In this document: in pieces, positions 11,861 through 20,825 of the stretch | How positions within the stretch are numbered: the stretch's first letter is position 1 | Layout: the number at the start of each line of letters is the position of its first letter | Assembly (NCBI GenBank): GCA_948567375.1 | Contig: OX419755.1 | Location: 71,800,944 to 71,864,943 of the forward strand | Source: Lunularia cruciata | Lineage: Eukaryota > Streptophyta > Marchantiopsida > Lunulariales > Lunulariaceae | Direction of reading: 5' to 3' | Length of the DNA: 64,000 nt | Notes under the pieces: model-generated | The model's database searches: none | Told to the model about the DNA's origin: nothing | The model's input: the letters and a program-made list of their open reading frames with translations, nothing else | Program-made: the position numbers and the translations under genes

Positions 11861-12203
11861 CATCAACCAATTGGATATCATTCATACCTTGCAAGTGTAT
11901 ACAAGTGTGGTGTGTTTGTAGGTTTTTTGGAGGTCTAGATCAAGATCAAGCTGTGACATACAACCAATCAAAATGCTCAACCAATTGCATGGCTTCTCCA
12001 AGTGTTTGGTCTCCCACAAAGACACTTCTATTTTGGTGCATAATTTTAAGCCCCTCACAATCAATCCAAAGAGTTACCATCCAATATCTCAAGAATTTTC
12101 ATTATGGTGTTTTAGAATTGAGTTATGTAGCTCCATAGATAACCAATCTACTTCAACTTTTCCGATCTATCTCATGCGCCTTTGCAACATTTATCACCTA
12201 GAA
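11861..12203 (-). pseudogene. E1 gag, 3' part, cut by E2
   Basis: The sequence up to 12203 aligns by eye to the gag of E3 around 47560-47790 and stops abruptly at the E2 insertion. The zinc-knuckle segment seen in E3 (47380-47480) appears to be deleted here. The rest of gag resumes at 16785 beyond E2. Confidence 0.6.
12199..12203. repeat. E2 target-site duplication, left copy (TAGAA)
   Basis: TAGAA directly precedes the E2 LTR at 12204 and is repeated directly after the other LTR at 16780-16784. A 5-bp duplication is what retroviral-type integrases make. Confidence 0.9.
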
Positions 12204-12397
12204 TGTAAAAGACCAAATTTGAGGAGAGAAATAAGAGAATGGAAACTCACATTGGGACACTTGAATGAGAGAAAACTCCAAATGCCTAGCATGAGCTTCA
12301 GCTTTGGTATTTATAGGTAGCATACAAGGCCCTTGAGAAGCTTCTCAAGAAGCTTCCTTCTAGAAGCCGTCTACTTTGCGTGCAAGCTAAGCTAGTT

Positions 12398-12417
12398 AGA
12401 AGCTTCTAGAAGCTTCC
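12398..12417. promoter_or_regulatory. Perfect four-pentamer heat shock element in E2 3' LTR
   Basis: The sequence is aGAAgcTTCtaGAAgcTTCc, with GAA at 12399, TTC at 12404, GAA at 12409 and TTC at 12414. Four contiguous alternating pentamers with exact 5-bp spacing is a textbook strong binding site for trimeric HSF. It lies about 85 bp upstream of the TATA box in element orientation. Additional gapped GAA/TTC words lie at 12337-12365. Confidence 0.7.
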
Positions 12418-12485
12418 TTCTATAAACTACCTGCTTGGAGTGCAAGTTAACTAGTCAAGAAGCTTCCCAAGAAGCTTCCTAGATG

Positions 12486-12500
12486 CTTCTAGAATATTCT
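12486..12500. promoter_or_regulatory. Three-pentamer heat shock element in E2 3' LTR
   Basis: cTTCtaGAAtaTTCt, with TTC at 12487, GAA at 12492 and TTC at 12497. The same CTTCTAGAATATTCT word occurs in the E1 3' LTR, the E2 5' LTR and the E3 5' LTR, and nearly identically in the E3 3' LTR. Confidence 0.65.
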
Positions 12501-12569
12501 AGGCTAATTTGGCTTATTCTCTACTTTGTTAGCCTTATTAACTATGTCGCTAAACTCCATATTGTTACA

Positions 12570-12586
12570 TATTCCTCCACCGCTAG
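12570..12586 (-). other. E2 polypurine tract
   Basis: On the minus strand the bases just before the 3' LTR read GCGGTGGAGGAATA, a purine-rich primer for plus-strand DNA synthesis. The equivalent tracts are at 8500-8512 in E1 (GAGGGAATA) and 44865-44880 in E3 (GTGGGGGAATA). Confidence 0.7.
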
Positions 12587-12609
12587 TTGGTGACGTCCTC
12601 GTCGCCATT

Positions 12610-12815
12610 GAAGCTTCAAACTCTTGGATGGCCATTTATGCATTTTAGAGGTGAGAAAGAGGTTCCCATGTGGCATCATGAAGGGGGTACCCTTTCCAAA
12701 GGACCTTGTACTCCGTATGGTGGCGGCGTCCTTGTTAGATGTGGCAACGTGCAAGGATACGATCAACTTCATACTCCTCATGATCATTGATAGGGATAGG
12801 GGGAGGAGGAGGTTG
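12610..12815 (-). pseudogene. E2 chromodomain (end of pol), with stops
   Basis: Minus strand reads NDHEEYEVDRILARCHI, stop, and then TEYKVLWKGYPLHDATWEPLSHL. These are the two halves of a chromodomain with its aromatic and acidic positions preserved. One internal stop separates them. The domain follows the integrase, as in chromoviruses, and resembles the copies in E1 and E3. Confidence 0.85.
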
Positions 12816-12819
12816 GACT

Positions 12820-13463
12820 CAAGAGGAGAAAGAAGAGGGGTTAGGAACAAAGGGTTTCAACTTGGAAACATGAAAGACAAGATGGATGCATATATGACAA
12901 GGCAAGGCAAGTTGATAAGCAATAGGAGAGACAATTTGGGTGACATCAGAAGGTCCTATCCAATTAGGAGCAAGTTTACAAACTTGGGTATCAAGTGGGA
13001 AGGTACAAAAATTTATCACCAACTTCAAAGGTGAGATCATGACGATGATGGTACGCATGTTGTTTTTGACAATTATGAGCAACAAGGAGGTGAGATCTGG
13101 CTTGTTGGAGAGATTCAGAGATGGTGGTCAAGAAGGTTGAAGTATGGGGGACTTGAGACGGAAGAGGAGAAAGAAGAGAATCTAGGACAAGCGGATCTTG
13201 GCCAAAATTGAGAAAGAAAGGAGAGAATACGGTGCTTGCATGTTTAGAATTATTGTATGCAAACTCCACAAGTGCAAGACATTGATCCTAATTGGTATGG
13301 TGAATGTTGACAAAGGCACAAAGCATATCTTCCAAGGTGCAATTTGCATGTTCAGTCTGTCCATCAGTTTGAGGATGCTAGGCTGCGGACAAAGCAAGCT
13401 TGGTGCCAAGTAGCTAGAAGATTGCTTGCCAAAACTTTCTGGTGAAGCAAGGATCACGGTTTG
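12820..13463 (-). pseudogene. E2 integrase, C-terminal part
   Basis: This half lies beyond the solo LTR. Minus strand begins RDPCFTRKFW, continues with TDGQTEHANCTLEDM holding the catalytic Glu (near 13350), then MEFAYNNSKHASTVFSPFFLNFGQDPL and a C-terminal part ending before the chromodomain. The catalytic Glu is preserved, unlike in E1. Frames overlap with shifts, so it is not translatable as one piece. Confidence 0.8.
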
Positions 13464-14149
13464 TGAGCCGGCCTGTCTCTCACTCAGGATGAACCTCTGA
13501 TGGCTATTATGGTAGCGCACCATGGACTAAGAAGGCAAGGAACCCCAACTCCATCATATGCCTCCAAGGCTAACACTCCAAGACTCAAGACATTGCTCAC
13601 TAGAGAACTCAATGAGAGAGATAGTTGCAAATGAAAGGATGATGAGTACCTCTTCACCCCTTGTTTATATACTTGTGAAATAGTTACGTACCAAAGTTAC
13701 TAATTACCGTAGTAACTCAAGTTACTAGACTAAAAGTCAAGTAAAGTCAAAAAGTAGAAAGGAATATCCATTCACATGGGCATATTCCCCTAAGCATGTG
13801 GTCTTATCTTGACCCAACCACTAAGTCAAGGATTCCTTCACATGGGCTATCCTTGGAATAAAGAAGAATCCAAAAGAAAAAGGTTTGCGGGCCCAAGAGT
13901 TCTCAACTCTTTCCTCAAAGCCAAACACCTAGGAATAATGCCAAGTCAACACACTAAAATCCAAAATAGTGGTGCTCATTTTTTCTACTTCCTCTAAAGT
14001 AAGGTCCACTCTATCTTAGCTATGACTAACTTTAGCTAACCATGACTAATATAGAACCATCCTTTATCTCTATAAATAATATCTCTTAAGTACTTGTAAT
14101 ACCAAGCTAAATATCACAATACCACACACATGCACAAATGGGTGTTACA
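13464..14149 (-). repeat. Solo LTR of the E5 family inside E2 integrase
   Basis: About 686 bp whose reverse complement matches the E5 LTRs (19834-20523 and the split 25329-32814 copy) from TGTAACACCC to GGCCGGCTCA. No internal region accompanies it, so it is a solo LTR left by recombination between two LTRs. It splits the integrase exactly at the second catalytic Asp motif: the flanks read EFISD on one side and RDPCF on the other. The target duplication is imperfect (about GACC versus AACC), and the left end may be shifted by one or two bases. Confidence 0.88.
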
Positions 14150-14530
14150 GGTCGGAGATGAATTCACATGGCATCCCATGATGTTTGAAGACATTATCAA
14201 AGTAGAGTTGTGCCAAGGTTGGAGCATCTATAGTATCAACCGTTGGTGCCAAATGGATTTGCATACTAAACTTATCCACAAACACTACAATTTTTTTGTG
14301 ACCTTGTTGTGTCTTGAGTAAGGAGGTGATGAGATCTAAGCTCACATGTTCCCAACGAGTAGCTGGAATGGGAAGTGGCTGAAGGAGTCCACTCAGCTTT
14401 TGGTTACTGGCCTTGTTACGTTGACAACTCTCACACGACGGATAAAGTCCCAAACATCTTGTGTCATGTTGGGCCACCACCATTGGCATTGGAGGGTGCT
14501 CAAGGTCTTGTCTACTCCCATCTGACCAGC
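14150..14530 (-). pseudogene. E2 integrase, N-terminal part
   Basis: The frame 14489-14145 shows the CESCQRNKAS end of the integrase zinc-binding HHCC region, the WEHVSLDLITSL block with the first catalytic Asp, and FVDKFSMQIHLAPT, then ends at EFISD where the solo LTR entered. The domain order matches Ty3/gypsy integrases. Confidence 0.85.
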
Positions 14531-14599
14531 TATTGGTAAATCATGGGCTTCTCGCACAAGTCAAAGATCACCTTTGGCTGGAACATAGATCTGATCCGC

Positions 14600-15200
14600 A
14601 TGAAATAGAAGGCCTTCCTTGAAGGAGAAGGTGTTGTACTCCTTGTCCCATGTTGTCAGACGACCATGTACCATTTGGAAGAGGGGATCTTGTTGTAGAG
14701 CTGATCAAAACTCATTATGGACCTTGGGGTCAATTGACACCGTTGTAATTGCCACCATGATGAGAGGAAGAGCCTTCAAATCAAGTCGTTGTGATAGAGC
14801 ATCAGGGATGATGTGGAACCGCCTTGGTTTGTACTCAAGTTTGATGTCAAACAATTGGAGTTGCTCTTCCCATCGATGATGTCGACTCTTCATGTGCTCC
14901 AAGTGTAGGGTCTGCAACAATGGCTTGTGATCAGTTTGCATGATCACTTGTTTCCCCAAGAGATAATGCCTCCATACCAATGTGGCATATACCATTGCAA
15001 GTTGTTCCCGATCTCAAGTAGAGTAATTTCTTTTGGCTATATTTAGCCGGTGAGACACAAAGGCAATGGGATGTAGTCCTTATGGGAATTCGTGTTGCAA
15101 CACAACTCCAATTGCAAAGTTAGAAGCATCAAAATCAACCACACAAGGTAGTTGAGGATCATATGGTTGAAGAATGGGTCTTGAAGACACCATATGCTTT
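14600..15200 (-). pseudogene. E2 RNase H
   Basis: The frame 14995-14705 contains YATLVWRHYLLGKQVIMQTD followed by HKPLLQTLHLEHMKS and FDIKLEYKPRRFHIIPDALS, the conserved C-terminal half of gypsy RNase H. The N-terminal half (15000-15200) is out of frame with it. It follows RT and precedes integrase as expected. Confidence 0.82.
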
Positions 15201-15205
15201 AACTT

Positions 15206-15994
15206 CTAGAATGCCTCTTTATGCTTGGTGGTCAACTGGAAGCTCAAGTTCTTTCCTAAGAGGTCAGTCAATGGTGCAACTACATGAGTATAATAGTGGA
15301 TGAACCATTGGTAAAAGTTGGCCAATCCATTGAATGCACGTACTTTTGTAGCATCCTTTGGGGTAGGCCAATCAATAATGGCCTTGATCTTCACTTCTTC
15401 CATCTTGATCCCTTCTGATGAGATCTTATGCTCCAAGAAGGTAACCTCCTTTTGCCAAAAGACACACTTTGACTTCTTGCAATAAAATTTCCATTGTCGT
15501 AGTCGTCTTAGGACTTCTTGCACATGATTCACGTGTTCTACCTTTGTCTTGCTATGGATTAAGATATCATCCAAGAACACTACCATGAACCGATCCAATA
15601 GTCCATCCAACACCCAATGCATCTGATCCATGAAGACTGCTAGAGCATTAGTGAGTCCGAAAGGTAGAACTCTCCACTCAAAATGCCCATACCTTGTGCA
15701 AAAGGCAGTATTTTGCACATCCTCTCTATCAATAGGAATTTGCCAATAGCCGCTGTGAAGATCTAACTTGGAAAAGTAACGTGCTCCACTTAGTTGATCA
15801 AGCAAGTCATCAATCCAACGCAAGGGATATGCATTCTTCACGGTTTGCTTATTAAGCCCACAATAATCAATACAAAAATGAAGTCCTCCATCCTTCTTTG
15901 GAATAAATAGTACCGGTGCTCCCCAAGGAGAGGTACTATGTTGTATGAAGTCCTTCTCCAACAACTCTGTAAGTGTTGTTTGCAACTCTTCCAA
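15206..15994 (-). CDS. E2 reverse transcriptase domain, intact frame
   Basis: 262 codons without a stop. Motifs in order: VLFIPKKDGGLHFCIDYCGL with NKQTVKNAYPL (fingers), LDLHSGYWQIPI (first catalytic Asp region), [34 protein letters not shown] (catalytic FLDD), and the connection region with WPTPKDATKVRAFNGLANFY. All catalytic Asp are present. This is the best preserved pol segment in the left cluster. It begins inside the polyprotein, so the first Met is not a true start, and it ends where a frameshift separates it from RNase H. Confidence 0.88.
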   Translation of the reverse strand: MEELQTTLTELLEKDFIQHSTSPWGAPVLFIPKKDGGLHFCIDYCGLNKQTVKNAYPLRWIDDLLDQLSGARYFSKLDLHSGYWQIPIDREDVQNTAFCTRYGHFEWRVLPFGLTNALAVFMDQMHWVLDGLLDRFMVVFLDDILIHSKTKVEHVNHVQEVLRRLRQWKFYCKKSKCVFWQKEVTFLEHKISSEGIKMEEVKIKAIIDWPTPKDATKVRAFNGLANFYQWFIHYYTHVVAPLTDLLGKNLSFQLTTKHKEAF

Positions 15995-16130
15995 CTCCTT
16001 TGGTGAGAGCCAATGGTCAGTCTACTCACTAGAGTACTCCTTGGCAATAAATCGATCTTGAAGGCCATACCTCAATCAGAGGGTAATCTCTTTGGCAGAT
16101 CATCCAAAAACACGTCCACAAACTCCTCAA

Positions 16131-16340
16131 CTATCTGATCAACCATTGCTTGATGAGGCTCTTGGCCTTCCATAGATTGTTCTTGTGCAATTGGCTTGAT
16201 CCACACCGCAAATAGAGACTTATCTTCCTCAAAGCTTGCTCTATGGCTGCTTTACTAACAAACTTCCCTTTTAGGGATTCATCTCTCTTCCAAGCTTGCT
16301 CCTTGGTTGCCTTCTTTGTTCTTGGCAAACTTCCCATTCT
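16131..16340 (-). pseudogene. E2 protease-RT spacer remnant
   Basis: Minus strand gives KGKFVSKAAIEQALRK and CGSSQLHKNNLW, the spacer motif repeated about five times in E3 and present about once here. Directly upstream comes the primer site, so gag and protease have been removed cleanly between the leader and this spacer. Confidence 0.6.
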
Positions 16341-16354
16341 TGCTCTAGTACCAA
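16341..16354 (-). other. E2 primer-binding site (initiator tRNA-Met type)
   Basis: Next to the 5' LTR the minus strand reads TTGGTACTAGAGCA, close to the usual TGGTATCAGAGC complement of initiator tRNA-Met. Confidence 0.75.
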
Positions 16355-16607
16355 TGTAAAAGACTGAATCCAAGGAGAGAAATAGGAGAATGGAAACTCA
16401 CCTTGGGACACTTGAATGAGGGAAAACTCCAAATGCCTAGCATGAGCTTTGGCTTTGGTATTTATAGGTAGCATACAAGGCCCTTGAGAAGCTTCTCAAG
16501 AAGCTTCCTTGAGCCGCTTTCTTAGAGTGCAAGCCAAGTTAACTAGAAAGCTTCTCAAGAAGCTTTCTTCTAGAAGCCGTCGACTTGGCGTGCAAGCTAA
16601 GCTAGTT

Positions 16608-16627
16608 AGAAGCTTCTAGAAGCTTCC
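16608..16627. promoter_or_regulatory. Perfect four-pentamer heat shock element in E2 5' LTR
   Basis: Identical to the element at 12398-12417. As this is the promoter-bearing 5' LTR, this is the copy that would drive E2 transcription, about 140 bp upstream of the TATA box. Function is inferred from motif geometry. Confidence 0.7.
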
Positions 16628-16695
16628 TTCTAGAAACTACCTGCTTGGAGTGCAAGTTAACGAGTCGGGAAGCTTCCCAAGAAGCTTCCTAGATG

Positions 16696-16710
16696 CTTCT
16701 AGAATATTCT
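16696..16710. promoter_or_regulatory. Three-pentamer heat shock element in E2 5' LTR
   Basis: TTC at 16697, GAA at 16702 and TTC at 16707 with exact 5-bp spacing, matching 12486-12500. Confidence 0.65.
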
Positions 16711-16779
16711 ATGATAATTTGGCTTATTCTCTACTTTGTTAGCCTTACTAACTATGTCGCTTAACTCCATGTTGTTACA

Positions 16780-16784
16780 TAGAA
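16780..16784. repeat. E2 target-site duplication, right copy (TAGAA)
   Basis: Matches 12199-12203 exactly. Confidence 0.9.
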
Positions 16785-17430
16785 TCTTGCAACTATTGTA
16801 CTCTTGAATTCTTTCCATGTCAATATTAGTGCAATAAACTACCATTGAGCTTGCTCCACCTGGATTTTCAACCATAGTTTTGCCACTCTATTATTGGCTT
16901 GAAGCTAAGAGAATCCATCTCCATTCATCTTGAGGATTTGTAGCTTCAAAACAATATTTGCAATCAAATAAAAAGTTCTCCACTATGCTTAGGAGATTCT
17001 TGCATTCAAATAATTTTGGCTTTGGAAATCAAATCCGCTCTTCTCCTTGTCAAAATGATACTCTTTTTATGTGCTCTTATAGTTGATGTTCTCTCTCTTC
17101 CAACAATCAAGTGAGGTGCTCAATTTGTTTTTGCATAATATTAATAACTTTGTGCATTGTTATCATGATTACTACTTTATCAAACTACCTATTTGCAATT
17201 ATCTAAATTAACATGTAGATGAAACATGTTCACTACTCCTTGTAAGTTACATGTTAAAAGTATCAATGGTTCATTAAACAAGCTAATTGTATTTAAAAAA
17301 TTGTACCCAAAGCAAAAATGATGAACTACAAGAAATGATACTTTGGTAGTACATGGACATAAAAATCCCATTGGTTTGAGGAAATAGATTTGGTGGTCCT
17401 TAGATTCCATCCATCCATCCATCCCATTCT
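16785..17430 (-). pseudogene. E1 gag, 5' part
   Basis: Aligns by eye to the E3 gag region around 47815-48440 (shared words such as AAGCTAAGAGAAT and AACAATCAAGTGAGGTGCTCAATTTG). It is the continuation of the gag fragment ending at 12203, displaced by E2. Gag forms the particle that holds the element RNA. Frames are short and broken. Confidence 0.65.
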
Positions 17431-17443
17431 ATCTTGACACCAA
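17431..17443 (-). other. E1 primer-binding site
   Basis: Minus strand next to the 5' LTR reads TTGGTGTCAAGAT, a decayed initiator tRNA-Met complement (TGGTATCAGAG). Confidence 0.65.
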
Positions 17444-17861
17444 TGTAAAAGACCAAGGAGAGAAATAAGGGAATGGAAGACTCGAGTAGAATATCACATT
17501 GGGACTCACAAGTGAGTGAAACAACAAATGCCTAGCTTGAGCTTGGCTTAGGTATTTATAGGTAAATTGGGTAGAAGACTCCCACAAAAGGTTCCTTTTC
17601 AGAGTCATCTTACTTGGAGTGCAAGCTTACATAGCCATTTGCTTGGCATACAAGCTAAGCTAGTTGTCAACTTGGCATACAAGTTACTCTAACCTTGTAA
17701 AGTTCCTAGAAATCCCTCACAAAGAAGCTTCTTGTGTGCTCCTAGAATATTCTACCTACAAGAGTTTTGCATACTTCTAGCACATTCTTAGGCTAGTTCT
17801 ACTTCCTTTTGCTATATCTAGCTTAGACCACTAACTTATCTACTGACTCCATATTATTACA
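17444..17861 (-). repeat. E1 5' LTR
   Basis: 418 bp, pairs with 8095-8499. TATAAATA box in element orientation at 17560-17553. Heat-shock-type words persist only as pairs: GAA 17724 with TTC 17729, and GAA 17745 with TTC 17750, so this copy is the weakest of the six. Confidence 0.85.
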
Positions 17862-19833
17862 CTTTTGACCACTTGAAAAGTCATTTCATCTTATAGGCTT
17901 GAGAATTAAGGTATCAAAGTGTAAGACTTGGTCCATTTAAGATATTTCTCTTCACCTATAGCTTCCAATAATATGTATCGTATCCATAGATAGATTATGC
18001 ATTATAGGAATGCCAATAACATCCAAGGATTTTATAACATGCTTTTAAGATATTGTTCTTGAAGACTATATAGAAGTTAGATCTATTATGTGTGGAGGAT
18101 AAGAACTAAGTGTTTTTGAATAGTTTTGTATTCTTTGCTTTATTCTTCTTTTGTGGTTGTTAATAAGCATTTCTTGGAGATATATGTGATCAAGGTGTAG
18201 GAAGAATCTTTTTCTCTTGAGGTACAATTGTGATAGATAGGATATAATTTTTCCTCTCAAGCGTAAGATGATCTTCTTTTCTTTGCTTCTTTACCTTTTG
18301 ATTGAACTAAACATTTATAGTCATGTTTTTTAGACCATTAGTTTCAACAAACTCTATATTTTCTTCTAATTGACCCATCCATTCCTTATATTCTTGGTGC
18401 ATATCTTTTCTCTTACTCTAGCAAGATTATATAGGCTCTTAGATCTAAGATCAATCTTACAATAAGACATTTCTACTCACATTAACTAATTTTTCTATAG
18501 CAATGAGGCTCTGTCTTATCACAACTTTTGTAGTGCTTAAGCTAGTTTTCTAAAATGCTTGAGTGATTATTTATAGTCACAATTGTATCAATAGACGCTC
18601 ATGGACTATTTAGTGGTGGCCATATAGTCCATTAGGTTTGTTGTTTGCACTATTAGAGCCACCATTTGCATGGTCAATATTGTTAGATGTGTTGTTTGGA
18701 TAGGATTCCTTGGTTTCTCTAAGGAAGGTATACCTTGAAGTGGAGTTTCAAAGAGCTGCCTTTTTTTGTGTTGACCTTTGAGCTCCTAGCTATAGTAGAT
18801 AGAATTGGCGAGTGTAACTTGGATTCTCTATTTTAGAGTGAATTTGGCTGATTAGTATAATTAGTAGCATGTTTGAAAGTACATGGAGTATATATATGAT
18901 TTTTGATTATTATGGTTATTATATTATCTTAAATTATTATTATTATTTAGAGTTTGTGTAGGAATTTTTATGAGTTGTGTTGCTTCTATAGTATATGATA
19001 TAGACAATGATATGTGTTGTGTAATTATGTATATATACACAATAGTCTAGGTTCAGTTCACCCATCACATGAGTGCAATACTCCTTTAGACATAGTAGGG
19101 TGTTCTTATGACTAGTTGTCCTTTTGGAAGTCTGAGGATAGTCACTCATTATGCTATGAGAGATATAATATTTGCTATGGCATAGGAAAGTTAATACTTT
19201 ACTTCTTTGATATATTTTGGAGGCAACACAAGTTAGTGCAAACTTATATTTGGTCTGCTATAATAAAGTGATAAGATAAAGATAAAATGATAAAGTCTGC
19301 TAGTCAGATGTTGTGATTATAAGCCCCACATACTATGCAATTTTAAAGGAGCCAAGTACACATCTTGGATGGCAATGAGAAAATTGCAGCAACCAAAGTC
19401 TCTAAATAGAGGAGTATGTAACAAGTGATCTGTTTGTTCCTTTAGCTTTAGAGTTTATAGAGAAAGATAGATATAGCCTTGGACATGTTTATAAGAGATT
19501 GCACACTAGGTTACTATCCTAGATGATAAGTGTATCCTTTTACTTTATTTCATTCTAGTTTTGGACAATATGTATCTATTGTTCTAAGAGAATGCACACT
19601 AGCTTACTATATTAGATGATAAGTGTATCTTTTTTGCTTAACTTCTTTTTCTAATTTAAGACAATAAATTTCTATTGTTCTATGGAGATGTACAAAGCAT
19701 AAGCCTATAGAATCAATAATACAATAATCGGACTATGTGATTATTCTTAGAATGGTCCAATGATATATAGACTATTTGACATACATAATATAACTTTGAT
19801 ATACTATTTACAGTTTGAATAATTTAATTGTTT
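17862..19833. other. Unresolved spacer between E1 and E5
   Basis: Nearly 2 kb of AT-rich sequence with no frame above about 70 codons and no recognisable transposon domain. A 93-bp tandem duplication lies at its right end. Confidence 0.4.
19496..19682. repeat. Two-copy tandem duplication, period 93 bp
   Basis: The words GCACACTAG (19501 and 19594), TAGATGATAAGTGTATC and CTATTGTTCTA recur in the same order in both units with scattered changes. Confidence 0.75.
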
Positions 19834-20523
19834 TGAAATACCCATTTGTGCATGTATGTGCTATTATGACATTTAGTTTGGTATTACAAGTACTTGAGAG
19901 ATATTATTTATAAGAGATAAAGTTTGGTTCTATATTAGTCATGATTAGCTAAAGTTAATCATAACTAAGATAGAGAGGACTTTACTTTAGAGAAAATGGA
20001 AAAGATGAGCACCAATATACTGGATTCTAGTGTATTGACTTGGTATTATTCCTAGGCGTTTGGTTTTGAGGAAACGTTGAGAACTCTTAGACCCCCAAGC
20101 TTTTTTGTTTTAGATTCTTCTATACTCCAAGGACAGCCCATGTGAATGAATTCTTGACTTAGTGGTTGAGTCAAGATAAGATCACATGCTTAGGGGAATA
20201 TTCCCATGAGTATAGATATTATTTTTGACTTTTGATTTTATTTGACTTTTAACCTAATAACTTGAGTTACTTCAATAATTGATAACTTTGGTGCGTAATT
20301 ATTTCACATATCTATAAACTAGGGTTGATAAGGTACTAATCATCATTTCATTTGCAATTATCACTCTCTCATTGAGTTCTCTATCAAGCAATGGTTTGAG
20401 TCTTAGAGTGTTAGCCTTGGAGGAGTATGATAGAGCTAGGGATCATTGCCTTTTTAGTCCTTTTTGGTATGCTACCATAATAGCCATTGGAGACTTATCT
20501 TGAGTGAGAGATAGGCCGGCTCA
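19834..20523 (+). repeat. E5 5' LTR
   Basis: About 690 bp matching the split 3' LTR and the solo LTR at 13464-14149. The first ten bases are mutated (TTGAAATACCC for TGTTACACCC). A TATA-like TCTATAAAC lies near 20310 and the end reads GGCCGGCTCA. Confidence 0.88.
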
Positions 20524-20825
20524 ACATGTAATAAATTTTTTGGATACTTAGGTGAAAGATCTTGGAGAGAGTTTTAGTACACCTATAGAAAAATTACCAC
20601 CTTCATCAGCTAGCTCTCAAGATTAATGACAAAGATAATCTTTCAACTTATGGATAAACTATCCATGAGGGTCCAGTTAATGAGCACTCTAGGATTTGAT
20701 TTTGCTATTCAAATCTTGGAGAAACTTAATGTTTTGTGTTCTATAGGATGGATTAATCTCAAATGGTGTTGTTCATATCTATACTCTATTAGTTATAGAG
20801 TGAGAGAAAAGAAAATTTGAGAAAA

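Larger units (their letters stand above)
12204..12569 (-). repeat. E2 3' LTR
   Basis: 366 bp, plus-strand ends TGTAAAAGACC and TATTGTTACA. In element orientation the TATAAATA box is at 12315-12308. Relative to its partner it lacks about 60 bp between two copies of an AGAAGCTTCTCAAGAAGCTT word, a deletion that recombination between short repeats would explain. Confidence 0.92.
12204..16779 (-). mobile_element. E2: Ty3/gypsy chromovirus lacking gag and protease, inserted in E1
   Basis: LTRs at 12204-12569 and 16355-16779 with a perfect 5-bp target duplication. Read on the minus strand: initiator tRNA-Met primer site, short spacer, RT, RNase H, integrase (interrupted by a solo LTR at 13464-14149), chromodomain, polypurine tract. 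Only about 360 bp separate the primer site from RT, so gag and protease are absent; the element must have lost them or depended on relatives. RT is intact over 262 codons, consistent with insertion after E1. By eye the two LTRs differ at roughly 20 positions plus one gap of about 60 bp. Confidence 0.92.
16355..16779 (-). repeat. E2 5' LTR
   Basis: 425 bp, plus-strand ends TGTAAAAGAC and GTTGTTACA. TATAAATA box in element orientation at 16466-16459. A perfect four-pentamer heat shock element lies at 16608-16627 (GAA 16609, TTC 16614, GAA 16619, TTC 16624) and a three-pentamer one at 16696-16710. This copy keeps the roughly 60 bp lost from the partner. Confidence 0.92.
8095..17861 (-). mobile_element. 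E1: Ty3/gypsy chromovirus, old, split by E2
   Basis: Two related LTRs (8095-8499 and 17444-17861) bound an internal region read on the minus strand: primer site, gag, protease, RT, RNase H, integrase, chromodomain, polypurine tract. The two LTRs share diagnostic segments absent from E2 (for example a TTCTTAGGCTAGTTCTACTT block), which pairs them. Element E2 (12204-16779) sits inside the gag region, so E1 continues at 16780. Every coding part carries stops and frameshifts, so E1 is dead. I found no convincing target-site duplication at the outer ends (TGACT on the left, CTTTT on the right). Confidence 0.85.
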
